Positions 49,814 to 59,277 of a stretch of 64,000 nucleotides of DNA are shown here, piece after piece. The stretch covers positions 364,779 through 428,778 of the forward strand of contig NZ_NCSM01000014.1 in NCBI RefSeq assembly GCF_002224125.1, read 5' to 3'. Position 1 is the first letter of the stretch. Each line of letters begins with the position of its first letter. The translations under genes and the position numbers were made by a program. The notes beneath the pieces were generated by a model. That model ran no database searches. It saw only the letters and a list, made by a program, of their open reading frames with translations, and had not been told where the DNA came from. The DNA is from Streptomyces sp. NBS 14/10. GTDB taxonomy: Bacteria; Actinomycetota; Actinomycetes; Streptomycetales; Streptomycetaceae.

Positions 49814-52081
49814 CTAGCGGGCCGCAACCGATTTACGCTCCGGCTCCGGCTGCGCCCCGGCGACCGGGGGCGCCGCCGCGACCGGCTCGTTGTGCGTGAG
49901 GTCCGGCAGCCACTGCAGCCAGCGCGGCAGGTACCAGTTGCGCTCGCCGAGCAGCGACATCACGGCCGGCAGCAGCACCCCGCGGATCACGGTGGCGTCG
50001 ATGAGCACCGCGGCCGCGAGGCCCACACCCATCTGCTTCATGCTCTGCATCGACAGCGTTCCGAAGATCGCGAAGACCGCGACCATGATGACGGCGGCGC
50101 TGGTGACCACGCCCGCCGTGGTGACCACGCCGTGCACCACGGCGTCCTTGGTGGTCCGTCCGGCCATTCGCGCCTCGCGGATCCGGGAGACCACGAAGAC
50201 GTGGTAGTCCATGCTCAGCCCGAACAGGATCACGAAGAGGAACAGCGGCAGCCAGGACAGGATCGCCCCGACCCCCTCCGCGCCGACCAGGCCCGCGCCC
50301 CAGCCGTGCTGGAAGATGGCGGTCAGGACGCCGTACGCGGCGCCCACCGAGAGCAGGTTGAGCACGATCGAGGTGATGGCGATCGTCAGCGACCTGAAGG
50401 ACATCAGCATCAGCAGGAAGGCGAAGACGATGACGAAGGCGAAGACCGGCGTCACGGCCGAGCCGAGCTTGTCGTTGAAGTCCTTGGACTGGGCCGTGGA
50501 GCCGCCGATGGGGGCGTCGGCGATGCCGTCCACCTTGTCGAGCGTGTCCGGGCGCACCGTGTCGCGCAGGATGTTCAGGCTCTTCTCGCTCTTGGCCTCG
50601 TCGGAGCCGCCGACCAGCGGCACCTCGATGACGGCGAGGTTCTGGCGGTCGTGGACGGTCACCTTCACCGGGCCCTTGGACGCGCCCTTGGCGACGGCCT
50701 CGTCGCGGAAGTCCTCGATCGCGGCGCGCACCGGCGCGGCGTTGATGTCATCGGCCTTGACGGCCACCTGGGCGGGGGAGGGCCCGCCGGGGAACGCCTC
50801 GTCCATGTGCTCGTACGCGGCCACGATCGGCAGCGAGTTGCCGAACTCCTGGTCCAGGGTGAGGTTCGCGGTGTTCATGCCCACGGCCGGGACGGCCACG
50901 GCGACCAGCACACCGGTCGCGAGCGCCACCGACAGCTTGGGCTTGCGCAGCACCCGCTTCAGCACCGCACGCCAGAAGCGGCTCTCGCCGTTGCTCCGGC
51001 TCTTGGCCCGGCCCAGGAACGGCACCCGGCCCTTCTCGACCCGCTCGCCCAGCAGCGACAGCAGCGCCGGGAGCACCGTCACCGAGCCGATCATCGCCAC
51101 CGCCACCACCAGCAGGGTGGCCAGGCCCATCGCCTTGAACTCGGCGATACCGGTGAAGAGCATGCCCGCCATCGCCACGATGACGGTGAAGCCCGAGACG
51201 AGGATGGCCCGGCCGGAGGTGGCGGCGGCTATCCGCAGCGCGGTCTGCGCGTCCCGGCCCGCCGCCCGCTCCTCGCGTTCGCGCCGCAGATAGAACAGGC
51301 AGTAGTCGACGCCCACCGCGAGACCCACCAGCAGCATCACGGAGTTGGCGGTGTCGCTCATGTGCACGGCGTGGCTGACCACCGCCACCAGACCGGTGGT
51401 GGCCAGGAACGCGGTCATCGCGAGCAGGACCGGCAGCAGGGCGGCGACCAGCGCGCCGAAGGCGATCAGCAGAATGCCCAGGGCCACGGGCAGCGCCGAG
51501 TACTCGGCCTGCTGGAAGTCGTCGCCGAACGCGTCGTCGAACGCCTTCTGGCCGCTCGCGTCGCCGAACTGCTCGATCCGCAGGTCCTTGTGGGCGCCCT
51601 GCGCCTTCTCCACCGCGTCCAGTACGGGCTGGACGTGGTCGGTGGCCTTGTCGGGGTCGCCGCGCATATCGAACTGGACGAGCGCGGAGCGCCGGTCCGC
51701 GGAGATCGTCTTCGTCTCGTACGGCGAGGTGACGCCGGTGACCTGACCCGTGCCCTGGACGGCCTTGATCACCCCGTCGACGGCGGAGCGGAACGCCGGG
51801 TCGCTCGCCGTGACACCCTTGCCCTTCGCCTGGACGAGCACGGTTTCACCGGCCGGGTCTTCGATGCCGACGTCGTCCAGAAGCTTCGAGACCCGCCCGG
51901 CCTCGCCCGGCATGGACTCGCCGTCCGATACATCCACCCGGCCCACCATCGACCCGACGGCGAGGGCGAGGATGACGAGCAGCACCCATCCCCCGACCGC
52001 GGTCCACCGGTGCCGGGCACTCCAACTCCCCATGCGGGCCGCGATCCCGTGCGGCCTGTCCAAGCGGCCTGTGTCCGCCAC
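49814..52081 (-). CDS. MMPL-family RND-type membrane exporter
   Basis: 755 residues from a GTG at 52081. Two repeats of an N-terminal helix plus extracellular domain plus five or six helices: 'WTAVGGWVLLVILALAVGSMVGRV', then 'LPVALGILLIAFGALVAALLPVLLAMTAFLATTG', 'LLVGLAVGVDYCLFYLRREREE' and, in the second half, 'FVILFGLSMDYHVFVVSRIREA', where the GxxxDY motifs carry the proton-relay Asp-Tyr pairs. MMPL proteins export lipids or metabolites by proton motive force. Next to an Erm and an RlmA homologue it might export an antibiotic, but lipid export is equally possible. Confidence 0.9.
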   Translation of the reverse strand: MADTGRLDRPHGIAARMGSWSARHRWTAVGGWVLLVILALAVGSMVGRVDVSDGESMPGEAGRVSKLLDDVGIEDPAGETVLVQAKGKGVTASDPAFRSAVDGVIKAVQGTGQVTGVTSPYETKTISADRRSALVQFDMRGDPDKATDHVQPVLDAVEKAQGAHKDLRIEQFGDASGQKAFDDAFGDDFQQAEYSALPVALGILLIAFGALVAALLPVLLAMTAFLATTGLVAVVSHAVHMSDTANSVMLLVGLAVGVDYCLFYLRREREERAAGRDAQTALRIAAATSGRAILVSGFTVIVAMAGMLFTGIAEFKAMGLATLLVVAVAMIGSVTVLPALLSLLGERVEKGRVPFLGRAKSRSNGESRFWRAVLKRVLRKPKLSVALATGVLVAVAVPAVGMNTANLTLDQEFGNSLPIVAAYEHMDEAFPGGPSPAQVAVKADDINAAPVRAAIEDFRDEAVAKGASKGPVKVTVHDRQNLAVIEVPLVGGSDEAKSEKSLNILRDTVRPDTLDKVDGIADAPIGGSTAQSKDFNDKLGSAVTPVFAFVIVFAFLLMLMSFRSLTIAITSIVLNLLSVGAAYGVLTAIFQHGWGAGLVGAEGVGAILSWLPLFLFVILFGLSMDYHVFVVSRIREARMAGRTTKDAVVHGVVTTAGVVTSAAVIMVAVFAIFGTLSMQSMKQMGVGLAAAVLIDATVIRGVLLPAVMSLLGERNWYLPRWLQWLPDLTHNEPVAAAPPVAGAQPEPERKSVAAR

Positions 52082-52463
52082 GACGTCCCCTTTTCCCAGA
52101 TCTCCCGATGGCGGACTCGCTGCCGCCGACCTGGGTTCGACGCTATGGGGCGCGGGGACGCCATCCCATCCTGCTGTCCGGTGAACCGTCGGGCGGCCTC
52201 CTCCACCGAAAGGAGGGGGGATATCCCTACCCCCGAGAAGGAGGCCCCTTACATGTAAAGAAACCGCGACCGTCCTGCCACCGAACTGTCAACGCCCTGT
52301 GGTGTGAGTGAAGTTGCCTAGATCACACGTGGTCGAGGATCTTGAATTGAGCGCGTCAATCAGTCAGGGTTTCCAGTCAGGCCGGAGCGGGTCCCCACCG
52401 ATGCTCCGGCGCTGTTGCCACGCGCACTTTCCCCCCACAACCACACGAGGAGGATCCCTCGTC
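52082..52463. other. Divergent intergenic region, subtilisin/MMPL promoters
   Basis: 382 bases without a gene. It includes a 'ggggggatatccctaccccc' hairpin-like sequence near 52215-52234 and 'attgagcgcgtcaat' (52346-52360), an interrupted palindrome that could be an operator for the protease gene. The strong Shine-Dalgarno sequence gaggagga sits at 52447-52454. Confidence 0.45.
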
Positions 52464-53684
52464 ATGGCAGTTCACAAGCAAGTCAACGCGCGTCGACTCA
52501 CCTTGGCCACGGCCGTCGCCGCCGCAGTGGCGGCCGGTGCCTTCGTAGCCGTCCCGGCCGGCGCGTCCACCGCCGCTCCGGCCGAGGGCAAGGTCTACGG
52601 CACCCAGTCCGCGGACGCCGTCAAGGGCAGCTACATCGTCCTGCTCAAGGGCGGTAAGAGCATCAAGGCACAGAACACGGGCAAGGACCTCGCCGAGCGC
52701 TACGGCGGCACGCTGCGCCGCAGCTACGACTCCGCGGTCAACGGCTTCTCCGCGAGCGGCCTGACCCAGACCGAGGCCAAGCGGCTGGCCGCCGACCCGG
52801 CCGTCGCCAAGGTCGTCCAGAACCACCGCTTCACGATCGACGCCACCCAGGACAACCCGCCGTCCTGGGGCCTGGACCGTATCGACCAGGCCGACACCGA
52901 GGGCGACAAGAAGTACACCTACCCCGACAGCGCGGGCGAGGGCGTCACCGCGTACGTCATCGACACCGGCGTACGCATCAGTCACAAGGACTTCGGCGGC
53001 CGCGCCACCTCCGGCTTCGACGCCATCGACAACGACGACGACGCGAACGACGGCCACGGCCACGGCACGCATGTGGCGGGCACCATCGCCGGCGCCGACC
53101 ACGGCGTCGCCAAGAAGGCCAAGATCGTCGCCGTCCGCGTCCTGGACGACCAGGGGTCGGGGACGACCGAACAGGTCGTCGCGGGCATCGACTGGGTCAC
53201 CGAGAACCACAAGGGCCCCTCCGTCGCCAATATGAGCCTCGGCGGCACTGTCGATGAAGCGCTTGACGCGGCCGTCCAGAAGGCCATCGACTCCGGCGTC
53301 ACCTTCGGCGTCGCGGCCGGCAACGAGTCCACCGACGCCAGCAAGGGCTCGCCCGCGCGCGTCAAGGACGCGATCACCGTCGCTTCCAGCACGGACGCCG
53401 ACGAGCAGTCCGACTTCTCCAACTACGGCGACATCGTCGACATCTACGCCCCCGGCTCGGACATCACCTCCGACTGGAACACCGGCGACGACGCCACCAA
53501 CACCATCTCCGGCACTTCGATGGCCACCCCGCACGTCGTGGGCGCCGCGGCGGTCTACCTCGCAGGCCACCCCGACGCCAAGCCGGCGGACGTGGCCAAG
53601 GCGCTGACCGAGGGCGCGACCCCGGACAAGATCTCCAACCCTGGCACGGGCACGCCGAACAAGCTGCTGAAGATAGTCGAGTAG
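52464..53684 (+). CDS. Secreted subtilisin-type serine protease (S8) with I9 propeptide
   Basis: 406 residues from the ATG at 52464. A signal peptide ends near 'ASTAAPA', then an inhibitor-I9 propeptide ('[46 protein letters not shown]') that folds the protease and is cut off. The catalytic triad is D167 ('VIDTGV'), H203 ('HGHGTHVAG') and S352 ('GTSMATPH'). It matches the Streptomyces extracellular proteases that feed on protein. Preceded by a strong Shine-Dalgarno sequence and followed by a hairpin terminator. Confidence 0.95.
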   Translation: MAVHKQVNARRLTLATAVAAAVAAGAFVAVPAGASTAAPAEGKVYGTQSADAVKGSYIVLLKGGKSIKAQNTGKDLAERYGGTLRRSYDSAVNGFSASGLTQTEAKRLAADPAVAKVVQNHRFTIDATQDNPPSWGLDRIDQADTEGDKKYTYPDSAGEGVTAYVIDTGVRISHKDFGGRATSGFDAIDNDDDANDGHGHGTHVAGTIAGADHGVAKKAKIVAVRVLDDQGSGTTEQVVAGIDWVTENHKGPSVANMSLGGTVDEALDAAVQKAIDSGVTFGVAAGNESTDASKGSPARVKDAITVASSTDADEQSDFSNYGDIVDIYAPGSDITSDWNTGDDATNTISGTSMATPHVVGAAAVYLAGHPDAKPADVAKALTEGATPDKISNPGTGTPNKLLKIVE

Positions 53685-53703
53685 GACCCGTACGACCCCG
53701 TGG

Positions 53704-53735
53704 CCGCCGCGCTCATCCCCCATGGAGCGCGGCGG
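53704..53735 (+). terminator. Terminator after the subtilisin gene
   Basis: A perfect 11-base stem (ccgccgcgctc with gagcgcggcgg) and 10-base loop, 19 bases past the stop. Confidence 0.75.
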
Positions 53736-53821
53736 TCCCGCTTCTCGGCCGGAAATGGCCCACGGAGCGCGGGTGCAAGTGGCCCAGGGGGCCGGGCCGC
53801 CGCACGGCTAAAGTCCCCAGG

Positions 53822-54469
53822 GTGAACACACTTTCGAACGCTGCGGACGCCACTGTGACCACCACGCACACCAAGGTGGACCTCTACTTCGACCCCATCT
53901 GCCCCTTCGCCTGGATCACTTCACGCTGGATCCTGGAGGTCGAGCGCCAGCGCGACCTCGACCTGCGCTTCCGGGTCATGAGCCTGTCCGTCCTCAACGA
54001 GGGCCGCGAAGACCTCCCCGAGCGCTACCGCGACCTGCTGGAGGCGGGCTGGGGCCCCGTCCGCGTCTGCATCGCCGCCGCGCAGCATCACGGCGAGGAG
54101 GTCCTGCGCGACCTGTACACCGCGCTCGGCACCCGTATCCACAACCAGGGCAATGAGGACACCGAGGCCGTGATCCGTGAAGCCCTCGCCGAGGTCGGCC
54201 TCCCCGCCGACCTCGCCTCGGCCGCGACCAGCACCGCCTACGACGAAGCCCTCCGCAAGAGCCACCACGAGGGCATGGACCCCGTCGGCGAGGACGTCGG
54301 CACCCCGACCCTCCACATCGACGGCGTCGCCTTCTTCGGCCCGGTCCTCTCCTCCATCCCGCGCGGCGAGGACGCCCTGCGCATCTTCGACGGCGCCCGG
54401 CTGCTCGCGGGCTATCCGGACTTCTTCGAGCTCAAGCGGACGCGGACGGGGGACTTGGACTTCAGCTGA
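53822..54469 (+). CDS. DsbA-fold mycothiol-dependent nitroreductase (Rv2466c family)
   Basis: 215 residues from a GTG. The active site is C27-P-F-A30 in '[18 protein letters not shown]', a one-cysteine thioredoxin-like motif as in Mycobacterium tuberculosis Rv2466c (CPWA). '[43 protein letters not shown]' gives the cis-Pro loop (GTPT) and substrate side. Rv2466c reduces peroxides and nitro drugs with mycothiol. This matches an actinomycete with mycothiol. Monocistronic. Confidence 0.87.
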   Translation: MNTLSNAADATVTTTHTKVDLYFDPICPFAWITSRWILEVERQRDLDLRFRVMSLSVLNEGREDLPERYRDLLEAGWGPVRVCIAAAQHHGEEVLRDLYTALGTRIHNQGNEDTEAVIREALAEVGLPADLASAATSTAYDEALRKSHHEGMDPVGEDVGTPTLHIDGVAFFGPVLSSIPRGEDALRIFDGARLLAGYPDFFELKRTRTGDLDFS

Positions 54470-54518
54470 CCAATAAATCTGTGGACGCCGCTCGCGCGCC
54501 CGGGAAATCCTTGGCGCC

Positions 54519-55262
54519 ATGCGACAGGACGAGATCTGGGACGCCGAGATCGCCCAGGGCTATGACACCCCCGGCGCCGGCATGTTCGCCCCAGAGGTTC
54601 TGGACCCCACCGTCGACCGCCTCGCCGAACTCGCCGACGGCGGCCGGGCCCTCGAGTTCGCCATCGGCACCGGCCGTGTGGCCGTCCCGCTCGCGCAGCG
54701 CGGAGTGCCGGTCACCGGCATCGAGATGTCGCAGCCGATGATCGGCCAACTGCGTACGAAGGCGGACGACGCGACGATCCCGGTCGTCGTCGGCGACATG
54801 GCGACCGCGACCGCCGACGCTCCAGACACGTTCCAGCTCGTCTATCTCATCTACAACACGATCTCCAATCTGCTCACCCAGGCCGAGCAGGTCGCGTGCT
54901 TCCGCAACGCCGCCCGCCACCTCGCACCGGGCGGCCGGTTCGTCATCGAGCTCTGGGTCCCCGAGGTACGCAAGCTTCCTCCCGGCCAGCAGGCCATGGT
55001 GTGGAAGTCCGAGGCCGGTTACATCGGCCTGGACACGTACGACGTACTGCGTCAGCACGTCGTCTCCCACCACTTCCGGTTCGGCGAGGCCAGGGAGGCG
55101 CGGGTGTTCCGCAGTCCGCACCGCTACATCTGGCCGACCGAACTCGATCTCATGGCCCAGCTGGCCGGGTTCGAGCTGGAGTCCCGGCATGCCGACTGGC
55201 AGGGAGCGGAATTCACGGCCGAATCGCGCTCCCACGTCTCGGTCTACCGACTCCCTCAATGA
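54519..55262 (+). CDS. Class I SAM-dependent methyltransferase
   Basis: 247 residues. Motif I 'RALEFAIGTGRVAVPLAQRG', motif II 'VTGIEMSQPMIGQLRTKA', 'PVVVGDMATATADAPDTFQLVYLIYNTISNLLTQ' and 'GGRFVIELWVP' form the usual fold. Ubiquinone-methyltransferase-like, but small-molecule substrates vary widely. Its stop abuts the convergent esterase gene with no gap. Confidence 0.8.
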   Translation: MRQDEIWDAEIAQGYDTPGAGMFAPEVLDPTVDRLAELADGGRALEFAIGTGRVAVPLAQRGVPVTGIEMSQPMIGQLRTKADDATIPVVVGDMATATADAPDTFQLVYLIYNTISNLLTQAEQVACFRNAARHLAPGGRFVIELWVPEVRKLPPGQQAMVWKSEAGYIGLDTYDVLRQHVVSHHFRFGEAREARVFRSPHRYIWPTELDLMAQLAGFELESRHADWQGAEFTAESRSHVSVYRLPQ

Positions 55263-56015
55263 CTACCGTGCTGCTGCCTCCTGGCGCGGCGCACCTCTGA
55301 CGCCCATGCTGCCGGGCACCGAGAGGAGCGCGCTGTACCAGACGTTCGCCATCTTGCTGTAGCCGCCCGCGTTCGGATGCACTCCGTCGGCCAGGTCGGC
55401 CGTCGTGAGTGCCCGGTACATGTCAACCAGATGGACGCGCTTACCGGCGTTCACCTTGCTCTGCACGATCCCGGGGATCGTCGCGTTGAAGGTACGGACG
55501 GTCGAGTCGGCGAAGGAGATGGGGATGATCGTGGACACGAAGACATCCGTATTGGGGGACGTGGCGGTGATGTGGTCGAGCAGCGTGGAGAGCCGGGCAG
55601 GTGCCCCGGCGGGGTCGCTGCCGTACATGTCGTTGGTGCCGATGTGCAGGAGTACGGTGCGCGGGGTGTAGGTGCGCAGCCAGTTCACGACGTTGCTGTC
55701 GATCTGGCCGATCGTCCACCCGGAGTGGCCTTCGTGGTCCCGGTCGCCGAGACTGCTCGGACCGTTGGACTGGGAACCGACGAAGTCGACGCTCCGGCCG
55801 CCTGCCACGAACTTCTGCCAGAGGCCGACGCGGTAGCCGCCGGGTACGTTGTAGCCGTCGGTGATCGAGTCACCGAGCGGCATGATGCGCACGCCGGCCC
55901 TGGGCGCGGCGGGGGCGGAGGTTGCGGCGTGGGCGGTGCCGGTTGCGGTGAACAGCGCGAGGATCAGGGACGCGAGAGCGATGGTGCTGGTGAACAGGCG
56001 TCTTGTCCTTGTCAT
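55263..56015 (-). CDS. Secreted SGNH/GDSL hydrolase
   Basis: 250 residues. Signal peptide 'RRLFTSTIALASLILALFTATGTAHA'. Block I 'IMPLGDSITDG' (S50), block II Gly, block III 'HIGTNDMYG', block V 'ADGVHPNAGGY' with the Asp and His complete the SGNH active site. It is an extracellular esterase or lipase-like enzyme; acetyl-xylan esterases share this layout. Start at 56015 with an AAGGCG-like Shine-Dalgarno sequence. Confidence 0.9.
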   Translation of the reverse strand: MTRTRRLFTSTIALASLILALFTATGTAHAATSAPAAPRAGVRIMPLGDSITDGYNVPGGYRVGLWQKFVAGGRSVDFVGSQSNGPSSLGDRDHEGHSGWTIGQIDSNVVNWLRTYTPRTVLLHIGTNDMYGSDPAGAPARLSTLLDHITATSPNTDVFVSTIIPISFADSTVRTFNATIPGIVQSKVNAGKRVHLVDMYRALTTADLADGVHPNAGGYSKMANVWYSALLSVPGSMGVRGAPRQEAAAR

Positions 56016-56127
56016 GATCGCCTTCCTTTGGTGAGGGGATCACGAGGCCGCCGCTTGATCTCTGGCGACTCCGGAAAGGTGCTGAAACATTCCGGAGTGT
56101 GTTCCGAACTTTTTCAGTCGGCAAGGG

Positions 56128-56349
56128 TCAAGACGCGCCATCGCAAGGCGAGCCCAGGTGGTCGAGCGCGCCGGTTTTGGCGGTGCGTATGAAGGTGCCG
56201 AGCTGGGCTGGGGTCGTGCGGATGGCTACGGCGGGTGTGTCGCTCTCCCGCAGCCGCACTTTGCCGTCTGCGACGGCCAGTTCGACGCAGTTCTCCTCCT
56301 CGCCGTGGCCCGAGAAGGATGATTTCCGCCACTCCATTGCTTCAGTCAC
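56128..56349 (-). CDS. DUF397 protein
   Basis: 73 residues from the GTG at 56349, which has GAAGGG 7 bases upstream; a TTG at 56364 would overlap the XRE stop. 'AMEWRKSSFSGHGEEENCVELAV-ADGKVRLRESDTP' is the DUF397 pattern ('WRKSSxS...CVEVA...VRDSK'). In Streptomyces these small proteins pair with the XRE/DUF5753 regulator encoded just upstream and act as its likely antagonist or toxin/antitoxin-like partner. Related to the WhiJ-type pairs. Confidence 0.9.
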   Translation of the reverse strand: MTEAMEWRKSSFSGHGEEENCVELAVADGKVRLRESDTPAVAIRTTPAQLGTFIRTAKTGALDHLGSPCDGAS

Positions 56350-56360
56350 GATCTGTCCCT

Positions 56361-57209
56361 TCAAAGTTCTGCCGAGATGCGACGGATGAGATCTCGCGAT
56401 TCCTCCGGTGAGAGAGCGAATCCGAGGGCCTTGTCGAGGAGGGAGCGAAACCGCACGAGCTGCGACTCTGCGTCTAGCAAAATCATCCTCAGTGCGTCCA
56501 GCTGTACGGTATCCAGTTTCGGTACAGGCCCACCTGCGTACAGCATGGAATTTCCGGCCCCGCCAAACCCGTCGACATCGAAGGGGATCACCCGGACAGT
56601 GATGTTCGGCCGTTCTGACTGCTCCAGTACGTACCGCAGCTGGCGACGCGCTACGTCCCGGTCGGCAACCCGTGTGCGCAGGGCGGATTCGCAGATGACC
56701 GCTTCGAATGGGGGAGGGGCGTCGCGCTCCAGAACGCGCTGACGACGCATGCGGAAGTCCACCAGCAAGTCAAGGTGGTGTGGCGTCGGCTCGGGGAGTC
56801 CATAAGCCATGAGGGCGCGCATGTATTCCTCGGTCTGCAGAAGACCCGGAATGTAGACAGCCTGAAGTGTTCGCATATAGCGGGAGCGGGATTCCAGCTC
56901 GGCCAGATCCAGCGCACCGTGTGCGAGGTGGCCTCGGAACTCCTCCCACCACCCCTTGCCGCGATCGGTGGCCATGGCGGCCAACTCGGCGACCAATTCC
57001 TCGTCGAGGCACGCGTACTGAGTCGCGATCTGCCGAACTCGTTCGGCGCTGATGCCCGCCCGTCCCGATTCCACATGGCTCATCTGGGCCGAGGTGGTTC
57101 CGACCCGCTCGGCCGCCTCCCGGGCAGTCATGCCTGCCGACTCGCGCATCTTGCGCAGCTCGGCGCCCAACCGCGCCTGGAACGCGGTGGGCTGACTCCT
57201 CAATGCCAT
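56361..57209 (-). CDS. XRE-family regulator with DUF5753 domain
   Basis: 282 residues from the ATG at 57209. The helix-turn-helix is 'LGAELRKMRESAGMTAREAAERVGTTSAQMSHVESGRAGISAERV' (residues 13-57), then the DUF5753 effector domain ('AVYIPGLLQTEEYMRALM', 'RQRVLERDAPPPFEAVICESALR', 'NITVRVIPFDVDGFGGAGNSMLYAGG'). It belongs to the group of Streptomyces regulators that each pair with a DUF397 gene and influence development. It diverges from the small gene at 57441 and may control it and the adjacent defence-like genes. Confidence 0.92.
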   Translation of the reverse strand: MALRSQPTAFQARLGAELRKMRESAGMTAREAAERVGTTSAQMSHVESGRAGISAERVRQIATQYACLDEELVAELAAMATDRGKGWWEEFRGHLAHGALDLAELESRSRYMRTLQAVYIPGLLQTEEYMRALMAYGLPEPTPHHLDLLVDFRMRRQRVLERDAPPPFEAVICESALRTRVADRDVARRQLRYVLEQSERPNITVRVIPFDVDGFGGAGNSMLYAGGPVPKLDTVQLDALRMILLDAESQLVRFRSLLDKALGFALSPEESRDLIRRISAEL

Positions 57210-57440
57210 GCCCGTCCCTCCGCTCTGTCGAGCCTCCGAAAGGCGCTCGTTCCGCCATCCAATCAGACAGCTCGGACATCGCCACAAACTTGTGGTGCAC
57301 AAAATTGTGCCGTACTGTGAGTGACGCGCTCATCACACAGTGATGACCGGCGCGAGCCGGAAGCGCACTGCCCCCACATGCCTGCCGCCCTGGCACCGGC
57401 ATGCCCGAAGCGGGGGCACCGACACCACTCGGAGGCCCAT
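57210..57440. promoter_or_regulatory. Divergent promoter region of the XRE pair and accessory gene
   Basis: 231 bases containing 'cttgtggtgcacaaaattgtgc' (about 57290-57311), with 'gtgcac' and repeated 'ttgtg' half-sites that could form the XRE operator. An open frame from 57321 continues into the next gene, but the ATG at 57441 has the only good Shine-Dalgarno sequence. Confidence 0.45.
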
Positions 57441-57827
57441 ATGGAGACACCGAACCCCAACCCACCGAGCCCGAACGACCCCCCGCTCTCGTTCCCGTGG
57501 GCGGACACGTCCCTCGAAGCCTTCGACAAAGAGCTGTGCGACCTCGTCGTCGCCGTCGCGCCGCGGATCTTCGCTGTCGTCCAGGAATACGAGGTGGACC
57601 CGGGCGTGAAGGACGGATGCGTCGCGGCTTGGGGCCTGGCCTTCGATGACGGACCCGTGCGGGTCACCACCACGGATGGCACCCGCCAGTTCGTCCTCAA
57701 AACGCCCGAGCGGGCCCTCCGGTGGTTCGCAGGGCGAGGGCGCGGCGGCGAGGACGAGGTGTCGGCCAGGCTGGTCTGGCTCGGTCGATCCGTAGTCGCC
57801 GACTTCGAGCAGGCCGAGGCGGCCTGA
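57441..57827 (+). CDS. Small conserved Streptomyces protein next to the XRE/DUF397 pair
   Basis: 128 residues. Pro-rich N-terminus, then 'SLEAFDKELCDLVVAVAPRIFAVVQEYEVDPGVKDGCVAAWGLAFDDGPVRVTTTDGTRQFVLKTPERALRWFAG' and an acidic end. No functional family is recognised; proteins of this type are often found beside XRE/DUF397 pairs. A perfect 30-bp palindrome after its stop separates it from the ATPase gene. Confidence 0.65.
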   Translation: METPNPNPPSPNDPPLSFPWADTSLEAFDKELCDLVVAVAPRIFAVVQEYEVDPGVKDGCVAAWGLAFDDGPVRVTTTDGTRQFVLKTPERALRWFAGRGRGGEDEVSARLVWLGRSVVADFEQAEAA

Positions 57828-57838
57828 GCGCATACCGG

Positions 57839-57868
57839 GGAGCGGGGCGGGGCGCCCCGCCCCGCTCC
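57839..57868. terminator. 30-bp perfect palindrome (terminator)
   Basis: Two 15-base arms (ggagcggggcggggc and its complement) with no loop, 11 bases after the stop of the 128-residue gene and 50 before the ATPase start. It should stop transcription between them, so the ATPase-nuclease pair likely has its own promoter. Confidence 0.75.
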
Positions 57869-57918
57869 TCGGGTCGATAGTGTGCGAAGAGACGCCGGAC
57901 CGTCGGTAGGAGGCACAC

Positions 57919-59277
57919 ATGTACGTCACCGAGCTGGAGCTTTCCGGCGTCCGGGGGTTCCACGGCCAGCGGGCCGCGTCGCTGCGCTTCCCTCGGCGCG
58001 AGGACGGCAGCCACGCGGGCTGGACCGTACTGGCCGGGCGTAACGGCTCCGGTAAAACGACGGTCCTGCAGGCGCTCGCGTTGGCGCTGCAGGGCCCGGC
58101 CGTCACTCATGCGCTGCTCAAGGAGGCTGGCGATTGGGTGACGGGTGGGGGGCGTAAGGCAGTCGTCGAGGCGGGGGTTGCCGGTCCCGAACACGTGGAT
58201 GCCCGATGGGTCAGTACCGACAACCACCTCGCGAAGATTTGGTTCCCGGAGACTGGGAGCGTCCGGCTGGTCTGGGAGCGGGTGACCAACCGTGGTGAGA
58301 GCCATGTCCGCCTGCGGCGCCCGTCGACGGCGGCGGCGTTCGAACTGCAACGCAGGGCTGAGTCGGGCCCCTGGCAGGAAACCCCGCAGGGGTGGCTGTG
58401 CCTCGGCTACGGCCCCTACCGCCGTCTCGACGGCGGAGTCTCCGCTCGGTCCGGGGGCTCCGAGCGCGCTGATCGGCTGGCAACGCTCTTCGATGAGAGC
58501 GTCTGCCTGACGGAAGGCGTCACCTGGCTGATCGACCAGCATCTGCGCAGCCTCGAAGGGCGTACCGGCGCACGCGAGCTCGTCGAGGCCGTGAAACTCC
58601 TGCTCGGTGATGGGTTGCTGCCCGACGATCACGAAGTGACAGGGGTGGACTCCGACGGTCTCTGGGTGAACACCCCGCGCGGAGTGCTGGCCTTGCGCGG
58701 GATGAGTGACGGCTACCGCTCAGTCACCGCACTGGTCGTCGACATAGTCCGACACCTGCATGGCGCGTATGGCGAGCTTCGAGTCGAGGAGCGCGACGGA
58801 CATCCCGTCATCCCCATGCCGGGTGTCGTGCTCATAGATGAAGTCGACGCCCATCTGCACGTCAGCTGGCAGAAACGGCTCGGGCATTGGATGAAGCAGC
58901 ACTTCCCCGAGATCCAGTTCATCGTCACCACCCACAGCCCGTACATCTGCCAGGCCGCCGACCCCGGCGGCTTGATCCGGCTGGCCGGCCCGACCGAGGA
59001 GCGGCCGCCCGAGGTGGTCGACGAGGAGCTGTACCAGCGAGTCGTGTATGGCAGCGGGGACGACGCGATCCTCTCGGACCTCTTTGGGGTGGACTCCCCG
59101 TACTCCGAGCGGGCCGATGAACTGCGACGACAACTGGCAGCCATGGAGTTCCGAGTCCTGGACGAGCAGGCGAGCGAGGAGGAGCTGGCCGAATACCGGC
59201 GGTTGAGCGCACAGCTGAACAGTTCCTTGTCGGCCCGAGTGAGCGAAGTCGCCGCCCATCTGGGGCGTGACGAGTGA
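57919..59277 (+). CDS. AAA/ABC-type ATPase, PtuA-like (Septu defence)
   Basis: 452 residues; GGAGG lies 6 bases before the ATG. Walker A 'GRNGSGKTTVL' (40-50), an ABC-type insertion of about 220 residues, Walker B 'GVVLIDEVDAHLHVSWQ' (D307, E308), and 'FIVTTHSPYICQAA' with the switch His (H339). This is the single-gene OLD/RecF-like ATPase group without a TOPRIM nuclease domain. Its start-stop overlap with an HNH nuclease gene matches the two-gene Septu anti-phage system, where PtuA assembles with PtuB and controls it. It could also be another ATPase/nuclease immune pair; the precise subtype needs profile searches. Confidence 0.8.
   Translation: MYVTELELSGVRGFHGQRAASLRFPRREDGSHAGWTVLAGRNGSGKTTVLQALALALQGPAVTHALLKEAGDWVTGGGRKAVVEAGVAGPEHVDARWVSTDNHLAKIWFPETGSVRLVWERVTNRGESHVRLRRPSTAAAFELQRRAESGPWQETPQGWLCLGYGPYRRLDGGVSARSGGSERADRLATLFDESVCLTEGVTWLIDQHLRSLEGRTGARELVEAVKLLLGDGLLPDDHEVTGVDSDGLWVNTPRGVLALRGMSDGYRSVTALVVDIVRHLHGAYGELRVEERDGHPVIPMPGVVLIDEVDAHLHVSWQKRLGHWMKQHFPEIQFIVTTHSPYICQAADPGGLIRLAGPTEERPPEVVDEELYQRVVYGSGDDAILSDLFGVDSPYSERADELRRQLAAMEFRVLDEQASEEELAEYRRLSAQLNSSLSARVSEVAAHLGRDE

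Noticed and set aside
46512..52081. Macrolide biosynthetic cluster edge
   Set aside because: Erm and RlmA homologues alone do not make a cluster; no polyketide synthase, glycosyltransferase or sugar-synthesis genes lie within the window.
49892..52258. 788-codon plus-strand frame opposite the MMPL gene
   Set aside because: His/Arg/Asp-rich shadow of a membrane protein; no Shine-Dalgarno sequence or motif.
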